Assembly (NCBI RefSeq): GCF_041956535.1
Contig: NW_027192196.1
Coordinates: 142,921-206,920 of the forward strand
DNA: 64,000 bases
Reading direction: 5' to 3'
DNA from: Calcarisporiella thermophila CBS 279.70
Taxonomy: Eukaryota > Calcarisporiellomycota
A model generated the notes under the pieces. The model searched no databases. It saw nothing but the letters and a program-made list of their open reading frames with translations, and was not told the origin of the DNA. The position numbers and the translations under genes are program-made. Shown here one piece after another: positions 44,103 through 57,785 of the stretch; the stretch's first letter is position 1, and every line of letters starts with the position of its first letter.

Positions 44103-47100
44103 ATGTACATAGAAGAACTCATCATTGAGGGCTTCAAGTCATATGCGGTGCGCACACACATTACAGGATGGGACCCTTCTTTTAATGCCATCACAGGGCT
44201 GAATGGATCCGGAAAATCGAACATACTTGATGCCATCTGTTTCGTATTAGGGATTACCAATTTATCACATGTAATTCTTAAGTCTTTATTGCTCATTTCA
44301 TTATTCTTCTCCATTTCCTTTAGTGTGATGTCATAGCTTTTTGCCATTCATCTATGCTGTTTACTCCTTATTTAGCATCGAATATTAATTTTTTTTATTT
44401 ATAGGTGCGAGCGTCAAATCTTCAGGATCTAATATACAAGCGTGGTCAAGCAGGAGTCAGTAAAGCCTCTGTGACCATTGTATTCAATAACGATGATCGA
44501 AGTAAGAGTCCTGTTGGATTTGAGCAATATAAACAAATCACAGTTACAAGACAGGTACATCTCCCTCATATATTGAATCGCTAGATTCCAATGATTCAAT
44601 CTTTTAATCCCCATTATAATTAAGATTCTCATCGGCGGTCGCTGTAAATATATCGTTAATGGACACAATGCTCAGCAACAAGTCGTGCAAAATCTCTTCC
44701 AATCGGTGCAGCTTAATATCAACAATCCCCACTTTCTAATCATGCAGGGGCGCATCACTAAAGTTCTCAACATGAAACCACCGGAAATTCTGGGTATGAT
44801 TGAGGAAGCTGCGGGAACAAAAATGTTTGAGGATAGAAAAAATAAAGCATTTGCAACTATGGCGAAAAAGGAGAAAAAAGTAGACGAAATTAACTCGGTA
44901 TGACTTTACGATTGTATACATTTGTTTTCATAAGTGGTATTGATTTTTCTCCATTAGATTCTCACTGAAGAAATTGGGCCGAAGTTAGATAGGCTACGAG
45001 AGGAAAAGCGTGAATATCTCGATTATCAAAAGACTGAGAGCGAGATGGAACGATTAACGCGAATGGCAGTGGCCTACGAGTACAAGAAGAACGAAGTAAT
45101 GACCTATTAAATTTATCCTGCATTGCTAGCTATATTTATTGTTGTAAATTTCCGGCAACAGGAAAAACTCAGTCGATCTGGTGCTGACTTTGAGGAGAAA
45201 AAAGAGCGCATTAAAGACTTGAAACGAGGGGTGGATCAGCTTCAGAGTGAGATAGTAAATATCGACAAAGAAATTAAAAGGATTAGTTTACGCAGAGAGA
45301 AGGTTGGGTTTATTTGGTCGAAATGAAGATAGTGCATGTGTGTTAATATTTTATATTTAGGAAATGGCTAACGGGGGTAAGCTCCAAGGGCTTGAGGATA
45401 ATGCAAAGGAATTTTCCAAAGAGCTTGTTCGGATCAAAACGCAATGCGATTTGAAGGCTGGTACTATTGCAGATGAGATTAAGAACAAGGACACATTAAT
45501 AGCTGCGCGCAAAGAGGTAATAACTACATCTGCCAGTTCTATGAGTATACTATTTATCAAAATACGATACTTTTAGATGGAGCAAGCTCTGAAGGAGAAA
45601 AAGAAACAATTTACCGTTCAGCAACAAAAGTACAATTCACTCAAGAGTACCCACGATCAAAAGGCTGCCGATCTGCGTAAATCTGAGGAATTACTTCAGA
45701 CACTGACTACCGGTGTATCTGGAAAAGAAGGACACGAGAGCGGATATATGGAACAACTGCAAGGTTTGTAATGCTTAAATTTCTCCACGTTTTGAAAGTG
45801 TTAATTTTATTTCTAAAAAAATCAACAGAGGCGAGAAATGAGGCTAGTCATGCTCAAACCGAGATAGAACAGGCCAAGCTAATGATAAGTCATTTAAAGC
45901 GCGAATTAAAAGAGAAGGAGCCGCAAGCGATAAAGGCGACAAAGGAAAATAAAGGATTACTAGAGGATTTGGAACGTGCAAAACGAGTAGTGGAAGAGAT
46001 GAAGGTAGGATGGATACTCAAGTTTATTATAACATATTTTGAAAAACGGCTATTAATTGTTTAGAAAAAACTGAGCAAAATCTCCTGGGAACCATCACAG
46101 GAGGAGGACTTGCTAAAGCGTAAAACTGCAGAGCAACAGGCAATTTCAGAGCTTTCGCAGGTATTATAATCACCCTTGTTAGAAACTCTCTTTAATGGAC
46201 ACTTAGATGTACTTTTTTTTAAAATGAAGAAATATGAAAAGGCCAACGCACAACTTTCTAATTTGGAATTCGTCTACTCCGACCCGACACCCAACTTTGA
46301 TCGCCGCAAAGTTAAGGGATTAGTGGCACAACTTATTTCGATCGACAAGCAGAACGAAGAGAGCTCAACCGCGCTCGAGATCTCTGCAGGTGGACGCCTG
46401 TATAATGTGGTCGTCGAAAACGAGGTGGTTGGCTCTCAACTTCTCGAGCACGGGAAACTCAGACGACGTGTTACCATTATTCCGCTCAACAAGATCTCTT
46501 CCTTCCGTGCATCCGCTGAAAAGGTTGCAACCGTCAAGCGACTAGCTCCCGGGAAAGCCGACCTTGCGCTTCATCTTATTGGCTATGATAAGGAAGTCGA
46601 GGCGGCTATGGAATTCGTCTTTGGAAACGTGTTGATTTGTCGAGACGCCTCCACCGCGAAGCAGCTCACTTTTAACAAAGAGGTGAGGATGAAAAGCGTG
46701 ACGTTGGACGGAGATGTGTACGACCCCTCCGGCACTCTGCAGGGTGGCTCGAGGCCAAGCTCTTCAGGACTGCTGCTCAAGGTGCAGGCGCTGAGACAAA
46801 TTCGTGAAGAGCTTGACTCCCACCGGAGAGTGCTTGATGAGGTACAACGCGAGCTGGAAGCCTCGCAGGCGATTCGAATGGAGTACCACCGAGTGAAGAA
46901 GGAGGTAGATTTGAAAGTGCATGAAGTGAGCTTACTTGAGGCCAGATTGAGTAAAAGCTCGCATGCACAATTTGCGCAGCAAGTGGAGGAAATTCGTGCC
47001 GGGATAGCTGAACAAGAAGAGTTAATTGTCGATGCACAGAAGCGTGGAGAGGAAGCGAACAAGCGATGTAAAGCAATTGAGAAGGAGATGAAGGATTTCA

Positions 47101-48780
47101 AGAACAATAAGGATTCCAAGCTCAAAGAGCTACAGGTTTTATTTTTCAGATGACGCCGATGCCACCTGTGGTATATGCTAACGCGATACACCTTGTTATT
47201 TGTAGAAAAAAGTTAAAGCGACAAAACTTGAACTACAAAACGAAGCTCAACAAGTCAAGGATCTGCAACGAGATTTCCAAACACTTGAGCTTGAAGTTGG
47301 TATGTGTGTGAGGGCATTTTTGATGTCTGAGTGAGTTCTTATGTTAATTTTTCTTTATCTGACAGAGCAATTGGAAAAGGATTTGGAGCTAACCGGAACA
47401 GAAATCGAAAATGCTCAAGCTCAAATCGACCAGTACCAGCGAGAGGAGGCAGAAATGAAGATTAATATAAACGAGATCAAAGTGAGATTTTGCGCTAACA
47501 CCATAACCTATTTCTGGAGTTGACTCATCCTATTTCCGTCTAGCAAAAATATGATGAAGCTTTGGCCCGACTGCAAAGCGAACGCGAGAAACTCACGGCC
47601 TTTGATGAGGAGCTCCGCGAGCTCGAGGCCACTGCAAAGCACAAGCACGCGGAGCTCACCGACTCTCAACTGGAAATCCAAAAGATCACTCATGAGCTAG
47701 AGCGGTTTCAGAAAGATCGCACCCAAGCGCAACAGGAAATACAACAGATGGAGCGTCAATATGATTGGATTGTCGACCAAAAGCAGCATTTCGGCCAGCC
47801 AGGAACTCCGTACGATTTCCGACATGTAGACATTGGGGGGTGCTATAAAATGCTGAAACAGCTGGAGGAGAAATACGACAGTATGCGCAAGAAAATCAAC
47901 GTCAAGGTCATGAATATGATTGATAAGTATGTGGCCTGGAATATGTGTATGAATTCTTTGTGAACACTAACCGGATCTCTTATTTTTCCAGCGTGGAAAA
48001 AAAGGAGAGTTCCTTGAAGCAAATGCTGGCCACAGTACAAAAAGATAAGAAAAAAATCGAAGACACAATTGCATCTCTAGAGGATTACAAGAAAGAGGCT
48101 TTAGAACGAACCTGGGAGAAAGTGAACGCGTAAGTTTCTTGATGTCAAATGCCATCATCAGCATTGCTTTAATCAATTCGTTTTGACATTTGTGTTTGTT
48201 TTCAGAGATTTTGGTGCCATTTTCGGCGATTTACTCCCAGGAAACTCTGCTAAGCTACAACCACCCGAGGGACAAACGCTGCTGGAGGGACTGGAGGTTA
48301 AAGTGTGTCTAGGCGGGGTGTGGAAGCAGAGTTTAACCGAACTAAGTGGTGGCCAAAGGTAAAAAACAACGGACTGGAGCCCGACATGATATGCCAATAT
48401 GCTAAACTCGTCACACCCCTTTCTCTAGATCCTTGATTGCCCTATCACTGATTCTCTCACTTCTCCAGTTCAAGCCGGCGCCTATGTATGTGCTTGATGA
48501 GGTGGATGCCGCCCTTGATCTCTCCCACACGCAGAACATCGGCAATCTGCTGCGCACTCGGTTTAGGGGTTCCCAGTTTATCGTGGTGTCACTCAAAGAT
48601 GGGATGTTCAACAATGCAAACGTACTCTTCCGAACCCGATTCAGAGACGGGACTTCAGTCGTAGAAAGAATTGCGCAAAGGCAGGTCGAGCGAATTGCAG
48701 CCGGTGTAGGAAAAGAGAATCTGGACGGGAACCGGGTCACGAAGGGAAAGATGTCCAAACGTATTCGTACCCAAGCATGA
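44103..48780 (+). CDS. SMC2: SMC2, condensin ATPase subunit
   Basis: Sixteen exons: 44103-44270, 44405-44554, 44625-44897, 44958-45095, 45162-45302, 45361-45516, 45577-45763, 45829-46004, 46065-46160, 46230-47135, 47206-47299, 47366-47481, 47544-47926, 47992-48129, 48206-48358, 48429-48780; 1208 residues, a normal length. The N-terminal head has [20 protein letters not shown] and Walker [10 protein letters not shown]. Long coiled coils flank the hinge in exon 10 ([12 protein letters not shown]…[20 protein letters not shown]). The C-terminal head has the signature [13 protein letters not shown] and Walker [16 protein letters not shown]2 pairs with SMC4 to compact mitotic chromosomes. The annotated ATG at 44103 gives the conserved SMC2 N-terminus. 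Confidence 0.95.
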
Positions 48781-48939
48781 TAGCACCCATTATCTTAAAC
48801 CCCCTTTTCTAATATATATCTTTAGTTTTGGCTGTTTCTTCTGTTTTCATTTGTTCTGTATCCTTTGAAGATGAATTTAATGTAAATTAGAGTCAACTTT
48901 TTTTTTCTCTTAAATCTATATAATCAATGATATCGTGTT

Positions 48940-49536
48940 CTATTTTAGCTTAAGAAGGTCTTTATCATTTTGTGGGTTGCTGTGTATGGGCGACACATAC
49001 TTTGTATGGCGGCCTACCGCAACTACATGATTCAAACGGGACGACCAATAAGAGAATGTATGAGGATAGAATATGGAAATGGCCCTACTCACCCAACCGT
49101 TCTCCCACGCGAATCTCAACCGAAGTGAACGCTAGAGTTTTCCCCATTTTATCCACCTTTCCCAATATATTTAGCTCCTCGCCCTCCTTTGCTCCTGCAA
49201 TATAACTCACATTTAAATCTGTGCTGACTCCAGTTGTGTAATAGCCCTTCGAAGATATAGCGAGAGAGCCTCCCACGTCAATAATGGTGGCAATGAGGCC
49301 CCCATGCACAGAGCCCAAACGATTCAAATGTTGTGGTGTAACTGGGAGCGTAGCCGTGATTTGCCCGTTGGCTGTATTCGCGAGCGTCATCTATCGTGAA
49401 AACTTTGAGAATCCATTGGTGGGATGAAAATATAGATGCGCAAAGTATTTACCCCACCGAGTGTTTGAGCGTCATGCCCACCTGAAGCTAGAAATGCTTG
49501 CCACACAGATTTGACAAAATTGAATCGATGTGCCAT
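48940..49536 (-). CDS. Hotdog-fold acyl-CoA thioesterase (PaaI/ACOT13-like)
   Basis: Three exons on the minus strand, 49536-49453, 49390-49093 and 49013-48940; 151 residues. The core reads HLNRLGSVHGGLIATIIDVG, with the HGG motif and following acidic residue of the hotdog thioesterase site. It continues with STDLNVSYIAGAKEGEELNI and the typical C-terminal strand ending GRHTKYVSPIH, which is only recovered by splicing in the third exon. Family members hydrolyse acyl-CoA to free CoA and fatty acid, often at mitochondria. The size fits the family. The 3' end converges on SMC2 with 160 bases between stops. Confidence 0.85.
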
Positions 49537-50344
49537 GGTTAATTTTACTGCAAAGATTAATTAGCTTATATTCAAAAGACCCTATAAATTCGCGCTTCTA
49601 TTAGAAGTGTGGCTGACTGTGGCACGTGTATGGCAGGCTCTTTCGTTCACCACTCTTATTTATCTTGTTATTGTGTAAACTCGAAGTGTTAAGCGCTTGC
49701 TCTGATCCAATGCTGGGGTAGAAGTACCTTGAATCACTTTGACAAGCAAATTTATTACAGTAAATTTCAAGACGATATGCTCGAGACAACGGAGCGTTTA
49801 AAGAGAGCGAATGCAATATGGTTAAGAGGTTGCAAAATAGAAAGATTATAGCAAAACAAAGGAATGTATATCGCAAGCATCCTGTATTTGCTTGTTCCCA
49901 TTTCTCTTTATAATCTATCTATTTTCACACCCTTCAGCCTACCTACTATAAAATTTCCCTTCCAAATCTCCCGCATTTGCACATCGAGCTCTCATCCCCT
50001 TTTATCCTCTCCATCGATAAGATAGCAAACGGGGCTATGCTATTGAAACATAGCACATCAACATAAAACACAAAAAAGTAAAACAATAATAATATCCATA
50101 TTGAAGTGAGCTATACTAAGGGTCCAATCTAGTTGTACCAATGGCGATCACCGGGACGGTTAGATAATGAGAAAACGTTAGCCCCATTCAATTCTCAGCA
50201 TTTAATACACGAATTTTGAGGGCGGCTTTATCAACACAGCTCAAGCCCTTAATTTAAGGGAAAAAAAAACAGCATAAGCCAGCCAGCGCCTCCTCTTTCT
50301 CCCCAGCTTTGCCACAAAGACCATTCTGAGTCTCCCAGCAAATC
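49537..50344. promoter_or_regulatory. Divergent intergenic region, thioesterase and CaMKK-like kinase
   Basis: About 800 bases between divergent start codons, presumably carrying both promoters. A minus-strand frame at 49601-49876 lacks an ATG and is not credited. Confidence 0.4.
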
Positions 50345-52144
<1,800 letters not shown>

Positions 52145-53047
52145 ACCGCCCTGCCATCTGAAGTGTTCGCCTTCACTCTTTTTATTGGGTCTCTTCTCTT
52201 TTGCGTTTCCGCTCTCCCAACTGGAGGTTGATCTAGAGAGGTGTTTTCTTAATTTTCGTAAACTTATTTTTCTCATGTGTATCATGATTTTACCGTTTTT
52301 TTTACATTTCTTTTTTCACTTTCTCTCAGTCGTCGTTATTTTCGTTTATTTACATCTCTGAGAAAAGCCATAGTGCTTGGACTTCTTTAATAGCGGTATG
52401 ATTCTATAGTTATTTATTGGTTCTATCATCGTGTTATTTCTGGGCAGTGAGATTTGAGCCACGGCCCCGGTTTTGTTATTTTGGATTGTGTTCGTCTCGA
52501 GAAAACTTCAGATATGCATAGCATTGCTGCAGTGTGCTAAAAGAGAAAATTAATAAACACGTCTCTTCATTATCCAGAGTCATGGCCGTAATATAATATA
52601 GGTCCGTCAAGTATTTTACGGGATAATTGCTTTTAAAGACAGAAGCGATCTTTAAATGCCTATATGGAAATACTTGCAAACGGATGAACCTTGGAGAGAC
52701 TGCACAAGCAACAGTGCAGCCAGAAGACCTTGGGGTGCGCTTCGATGTAATAGTTTGATTAGAATTGGAAGCAATCCCCTAGAAATCTAGCGGTCACAGA
52801 AGATGGCACAGGTTTCCGTGGAATCTTCTTCGAGTTTAGGTTATATGATTCGATCATAATCGAGGATTTCAAAAAGCCCGGTTTGTCTAAGCAACCAGAA
52901 GCTAACTCTTCCATTATTTCCCTATCGCTACACGCATTTGTGCAAACACGGACTTAAAAAAAATAGCATCTGTTTTACGCTGGATATCTCTAATTATTTT
53001 CCTTTGCATTGCTTCTTTGCGCATACATTGCCGCAATGCAATGAGAC
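52145..53047. other. Intergenic region, no gene seen
   Basis: About 900 bases between two same-strand genes. Pyrimidine-rich at first (kinase 3' region), otherwise featureless to my reading. Confidence 0.45.
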
Positions 53048-54140
53048 ATGGCTCCATTTGATATTATAGCGTCGAAGCCCGTCAGACAATCCAATCGCCG
53101 TTGTTCCTCAAAATTCTTGGTGACATTTAGTCCGCTGGTTGGGCTCTTTCTCTTTCTTTTACTCATTGCTGCAGTGGTCCCTACCTATCTTGCGTTTCGA
53201 CGTCAGTCAGAACTGAATGAAACCAGCTTTTCATACGACATTAAAGAACATTTCCCAAACGATGACTTAATAGATCAGCATGAAATGGTCGCTAATCTGA
53301 CCATTACCTCCGCAGATCTGGATAAAAGCACCATCAAACTGAAGGTATTGGCCAAAGAAGAGGGCGATGCTTTTAGTAACCTCACCGAACCATTTGCAAG
53401 AGAGTATAACGGAACCATCATATTGATCAATGGAGAGAGCATAGCTGTAAGCAACATGACTGGCATCATCGCCAAATACATTGAGCTTCCCTTTGATGAG
53501 GGTGATGCCGCCCTCTATCCATTTGATCGATGGCAAGCTACACTTCTTATTCTGGCAAAAACGGTCAACGGTAGCATTAGTCTTCCTCTCTCCCTTAACT
53601 TCAAGAGTATCATGCAGTCCTATCGGCTTTCGGTTGATATTGATCCAGATCCACTCCAGCTAGGCCACGCCTCGGACAAGTTTTTGTACCTTGTGACCTT
53701 CAATCTCGAGCAGACCTCCTTCGTGAAAGGCTTCAGCATTTTCGTGGGGGTGTTGATGTGGTTAATCACCCTATCGGCCGCAGCCATCTCCTACCAAATC
53801 ATTGTCTATGGGCGAGAGGTAAGCCACTCTCACCTCCCTGTTTTATTCTAGAAGCCCACCCCTAAAACGTCTTGTTCCTCTCTGCCAGGTGAATCTAGGC
53901 GATGTTGCCGTCTCATCCACTCTTCTTTTCGCACTGCCCGAGGTACGCTCAACAATGCCCGGTATTCCCAAGGATGTTGGGCAGCACATTGATGTGCTCG
54001 GATTTATTTGGAACGAGGTCATCCTTTCGATCTCCGTGATCCTGACGTTTGCGATGTGGGCCTACCGAATACGAGATAAAAATTATATGGAGAGGGAGAG
54101 GCGCTATCTACTCGAAAGAGAAGCTTGTTTGGGCGGATAA
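53048..54140 (+). CDS. DUF4436-family membrane protein
   Basis: Two exons, 53048-53818 and 53889-54140; 340 residues. One membrane helix near the N-terminus (residues 26-48, FSPLVGLFLFLLLIAAVVPT) precedes a roughly 180-residue extracytoplasmic domain with several N-glycosylation sequons (NLT, NMT, NGT, NGS) and the motif ELPFDEGDAALYPFDRW. Two helices follow (FVKGFSIFVGVLMWLITLSA and the one after EVILSISVILTFAMW), separated by a loop with LGDVAVSSTLLFALPEVRST. The pattern matches fungal DUF4436 proteins, whose biochemical role I do not know. It converges on Tim22 with 265 bases between stop codons. Confidence 0.75.
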
Positions 54141-54405
54141 GAAGCAAGCGGGGAAGCATTGCGGGGATCACATGCTCTCCCGGGTCGAGATCATCCGAGT
54201 GTGGCCATTCTTTTCATTATACAATGTACTGCATACTTTCTGTACCATTGCCCTATTTAAACTTTGTTTTTTTTTTCCTCTCACTTGCAAATAGAATATT
54301 ATCTATTTCTATTACAACTGAATATGAAGGAAGAATAAGAGCGAATGGGGAATCTTTTCTACACAAGAAGAGGATTTTTTTTTACAAGGGGAGAGTCTAC
54401 TGTGA

Positions 54406-55163
54406 TCAGTCGGAAGGCTCGCGGCGAAGCCACCACTCGATGGCGGTAGAAAAGGCTGCGAAACCGGCACATCCCAGTCCTACCGCCTGAGGACCGGCTC
54501 TTGCCGCCAGAACCCCTCCAGTAAAGCAACCTGCCATTGCACCATTGTATAAGTCATTCTTGGCGCGATACTGAAAGAGAGGATTAATGCGGATGAGCGG
54601 AGATTCTCCGAGAGAAGAAAAGCGTAGGAACACTTACCGATTCTATAATACATTCAGTGCCTGAGAACACCGCTCCAATCACCGCAAAATTTTTGGCTGA
54701 TGACCACGTCCGCCGCCCCATGTCGCGCAATGCAAGTTTTACTTGCTGCTTTGTGGATAAATCGGCGGTGGAAGTTTCAGGAGACATCGAGGGGCCACCA
54801 TAGTCTAACGAGGCCATCAGTAGACCAAATGCACCACCAAGGAAGAAACCTATTAAGGACCATCGGTGACCGATGTGAGTACTAGGAAGCTTGGAGTGAG
54901 AGGAAGAAGGGAGTTAAGTGGTTACCTGCTACTCCACTGGCCACAAACTTGCCTGGGCACGATTCCATCACTGCTTGAACGGCCTCGACGCCTGGAGGCG
55001 GCTGTATCGGCTGGTTGGCATTGGGATCGATGTTGGTGGCAGTATTAAATGGTGATGCTGAATTCATTCTTTCTGTAATAGTAAGATCCAAAGCTATCGA
55101 GGTAGCCAGGTTGAGAGGATCAGTTAAACCTGTGACTGTTATTTCTGTGGTAAACAAGCCCAT
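54406..55163 (-). CDS. TIM22: Mitochondrial inner-membrane translocase subunit Tim22
   Basis: Three exons on the minus strand, 55163-54926, 54849-54638 and 54570-54406; 204 residues. The Tim17/22/23 fold is clear: [20 protein letters not shown] at the first helix, [20 protein letters not shown] with its conserved Cys in the middle, and [20 protein letters not shown] at the last. Tim22 forms the carrier translocase that inserts multispanning proteins into the inner membrane. The start at 55163 gives a roughly 60-residue N-terminal extension; the in-frame ATG beginning [10 protein letters not shown] is a shorter alternative. Confidence 0.9.
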
Positions 55164-55615
55164 TGTTGCTTGGCTAAGGTAGTCGTGGAGGATGGATTTT
55201 CATTGGATATCTGCTGTTTTATGGCTTTAAATTAGAGCAGAGAGGTTCGATCTCGTATTAATGTGAATCCCTCTAAATATAGTTAATGCTAGAGGATTGA
55301 AATCCAGCTGTAGGTTCCGAGACTGACAACACTATTGAAACTGTTTTTATTATTCAATGGGTTACGGCACAGAACAATATTTCACGAGCAGAAGATTATA
55401 TTACATATTGTGAATACATGCATGTCTTCATATGCACAAAGTACATCGGCAATAGCAAAGCAAGATACAGTAAATACAGATAGCAGAGCGTGCTATACAT
55501 GCCTATCATTCCCGTATATTAGGGAGTAATCTGGCAAGGTTTGTCTAGGAGAAAACTACGTTCACTGTTCATATAAAACATAGGTGAAATATAAGACCTT
55601 ACCTTCCTACCTTTC

Positions 55616-56490
55616 CTAATGAAGCTTGCGTTTTTTGAGTGCGTGATCACGCTCGTAGTGCTTTATAAACTTATTATCACTCTTGAAAGTTAAATCGCAC
55701 TTAGGGCATTCGATTTTCTCACTATCTGAGGATCCCGATGAAGACTGTGAGGATTCCGGTAGCCCATCCATACAAAAGATTGAATATTTTGTATTGTAAA
55801 AGAAATGGCAAACATAACACAACATACCTGCGAGAGGATATTATCCATAACCATAATATCTAATATGAATTCTGGTAATACATCCCTACCCGTAACGTCC
55901 CTCCACCCATGATTATGGCGGCGAACAGATCCACTGACCGTTCTCTTGAATGTATAAATACTTTTATTTACCGGATCTATCAACCACCCTAGCTCTATGC
56001 CGGCTGGAAAATATTCATCTTTAAATTTTTTGGTAAGCACCGAAAGCTTTGATTCAAGAGTGAGATCCTCGACTTCAACGACAAAGGTTGGGCTAAAGGG
56101 CTGACCTTGAAAGGACAGTAGTTGTTCTTGAGTTAGAGCGCGATATGTTTCCTTTGGTATAAAAGCGATATCAGGCGCCCTGATGGTTCTTCCTCCTGCC
56201 GTAGTAAGATTGAAGCCCCCCTGCGAAGCAGTAATAGCCCCATTCTGCTTACTATGGATGTTCCAATTGCCGAGCTGTCTTCCAATCTCAGCGACGGCAC
56301 CTTCTATATAAACGGGTGTTTGCGATACGGGGATGAGTTTTCCGCTCGAGTCTAGCTCGAAATGGATGATCGGAATATCGCTGATTCCGAGGTGGTGGGT
56401 TTTGAGCCAGTCGTTGATTGCTTCAAATTCCCTAACGGTATAAATGCGATCTGGTTGGTAATCGAAAGTTGAATTGTCAGACGAGAGCAT
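55616..56490 (-). CDS. Uma2-family PD-(D/E)xK nuclease with C-terminal C2H2 zinc finger
   Basis: Two exons on the minus strand, 56490-55828 and 55744-55616; 263 residues. Exon 1 is a Uma2/DUF820 domain, the putative restriction-endonuclease fold abundant in cyanobacteria: RAPDIAFIPKETYRAL (first Asp), PTFVVEVEDLTLESK (Glu residues), KKFKDEYFPAGIELGWLIDP. Exon 2 encodes a canonical C2H2 finger (C-x2-C-x12-H-x4-H, from CPKCDLTF to HYERDH) followed by the basic ALKKRKLH, a plausible nuclear signal. The 83-nt intron (55745-55827) carries GT-AG ends and is conserved in the truncated copy at 30600-31379. Nuclease activity has not been shown; a DNA-acting role is inferred. The ATG at 56490 begins MLSSDNST. 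Confidence 0.85.
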
Positions 56491-57785
56491 TTTTCATATT
56501 ACTTGATATTGAGATGGGATGGATGTATATATATAACAAGAAGGTCGATTCACTGTATAACCATGCGCCAGTAATCTACGAATCGGCCTTGAGATCGGAT
56601 CACCCAAATGCAATTAGCAACCGGCGGAGTGCCCAAGAGAATCTGAATAAAATTGCCTTGAAAGGAGATGCATCGGACCCAAGATGCCCGGCTTTGTAAG
56701 GAAATGAATTTCCGTCGACAGCTACACTACATCAATGCCAGGAACACCTGAAATTGTTTATCATGACAAAACCTTTATTGCGGTATACAAGTCATCCTAC
56801 CAAGATTCCCATTTAGACATATATGGATAACGCATAAGTGACTGCGAAACTGGGCCATGACTTCAGGGGGGATTCAAACTTACACCAGGGTGAAGACTGG
56901 CAGCCAGCCACTGGCCAAGAGCACGAATCTATTCTAAATTCTTGTTCGACCCATTGGCCGAACTCCGTTCTTAATATATGAAACTCTAAATAGAAGCGGC
57001 TCCATTGAGAGCCAGAGAAACTTTTATCCCCTGACTAGCTCTGCAGAGGAAAACCTAACGACAACCCTAGCACGATGGCCCAGCAGCCGGCCTGCTCGGC
57101 CGCGGGCGCGTGATGAGATTGGCCCTGCAACCTATCCCTGACGTGATCCAAGTCCCATAGGGGAGCCGGCAACCCTAACTCAATGCCCTCTTTTCCTAAC
57201 CTGCAATTTTACCTTAAATAAACGCGCCGATTAGTCATGGAGCAACCTTAAACGGAGAGGGGTGGCCTAAGCTTGAAAATCGAAATTCCTGTTCAGGGCG
57301 AGCCAGCCAAGACGAGCCGTGCCTCTCGGGCATCCGATGTGCTACGGACGCGAAGAAGCAGAGAACCAAGGTTCTCCATCGCGTGCAAACCCAAAAAATT
57401 CCCAACACAGAGAAAGTTTATCGCAAGCACAAGGGCCGATTTCGAGTAGCACGGCAGAGATGAAGTCTAAAGATTATCTTTCTCCCAGAACATCTGGTCT
57501 AATCTCTTTATTATTATTATCGTCAGCATTAGGGGGCGAGGGTAATATACAGAAAACAGTAGGGGGAGTGAGAGCAGCAGTCGGAATAGCAGTTGGAGTT
57601 ATTATAAAATGATAGAGGGGGGATGATTGGCTCCCCGGATAATATACATAAACAATCGTTTTTCCGTGTGATTCTGCCAGCTTGAGAAAATAGAAGCACA
57701 AAAAAGAAGATCGAGCCATCTAAGCCTGCCGTTAGAAAGATAGAGAGAAGAAGATGGAAAATAGAAAATATTACAATCTAAACGT
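56491..57785. other. Intergenic region, no supported gene
   Basis: About 1.3 kb between the Uma2 start and the 3' end of the Zn2Cys6 gene. The open frame at 57319-57612 begins with GTG, has no recognisable motif and a low-complexity end, so I do not credit it. Composition rises in GC across this interval. Confidence 0.45.

Noticed and set aside
49601-49876. 91-residue minus-strand frame with a hydrophobic N-terminus
   Set aside because: It starts with TTG, not ATG, and lies in a divergent promoter region.
56860-56940. Possible second tRNA around a TTCAAAC motif
   Set aside because: I could not pair acceptor, D or anticodon stems; no cloverleaf forms.
57319-57612. 97-residue plus-strand frame
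   Set aside because: GTG start, no homologous motif, low-complexity C-terminus; not distinguishable from chance.
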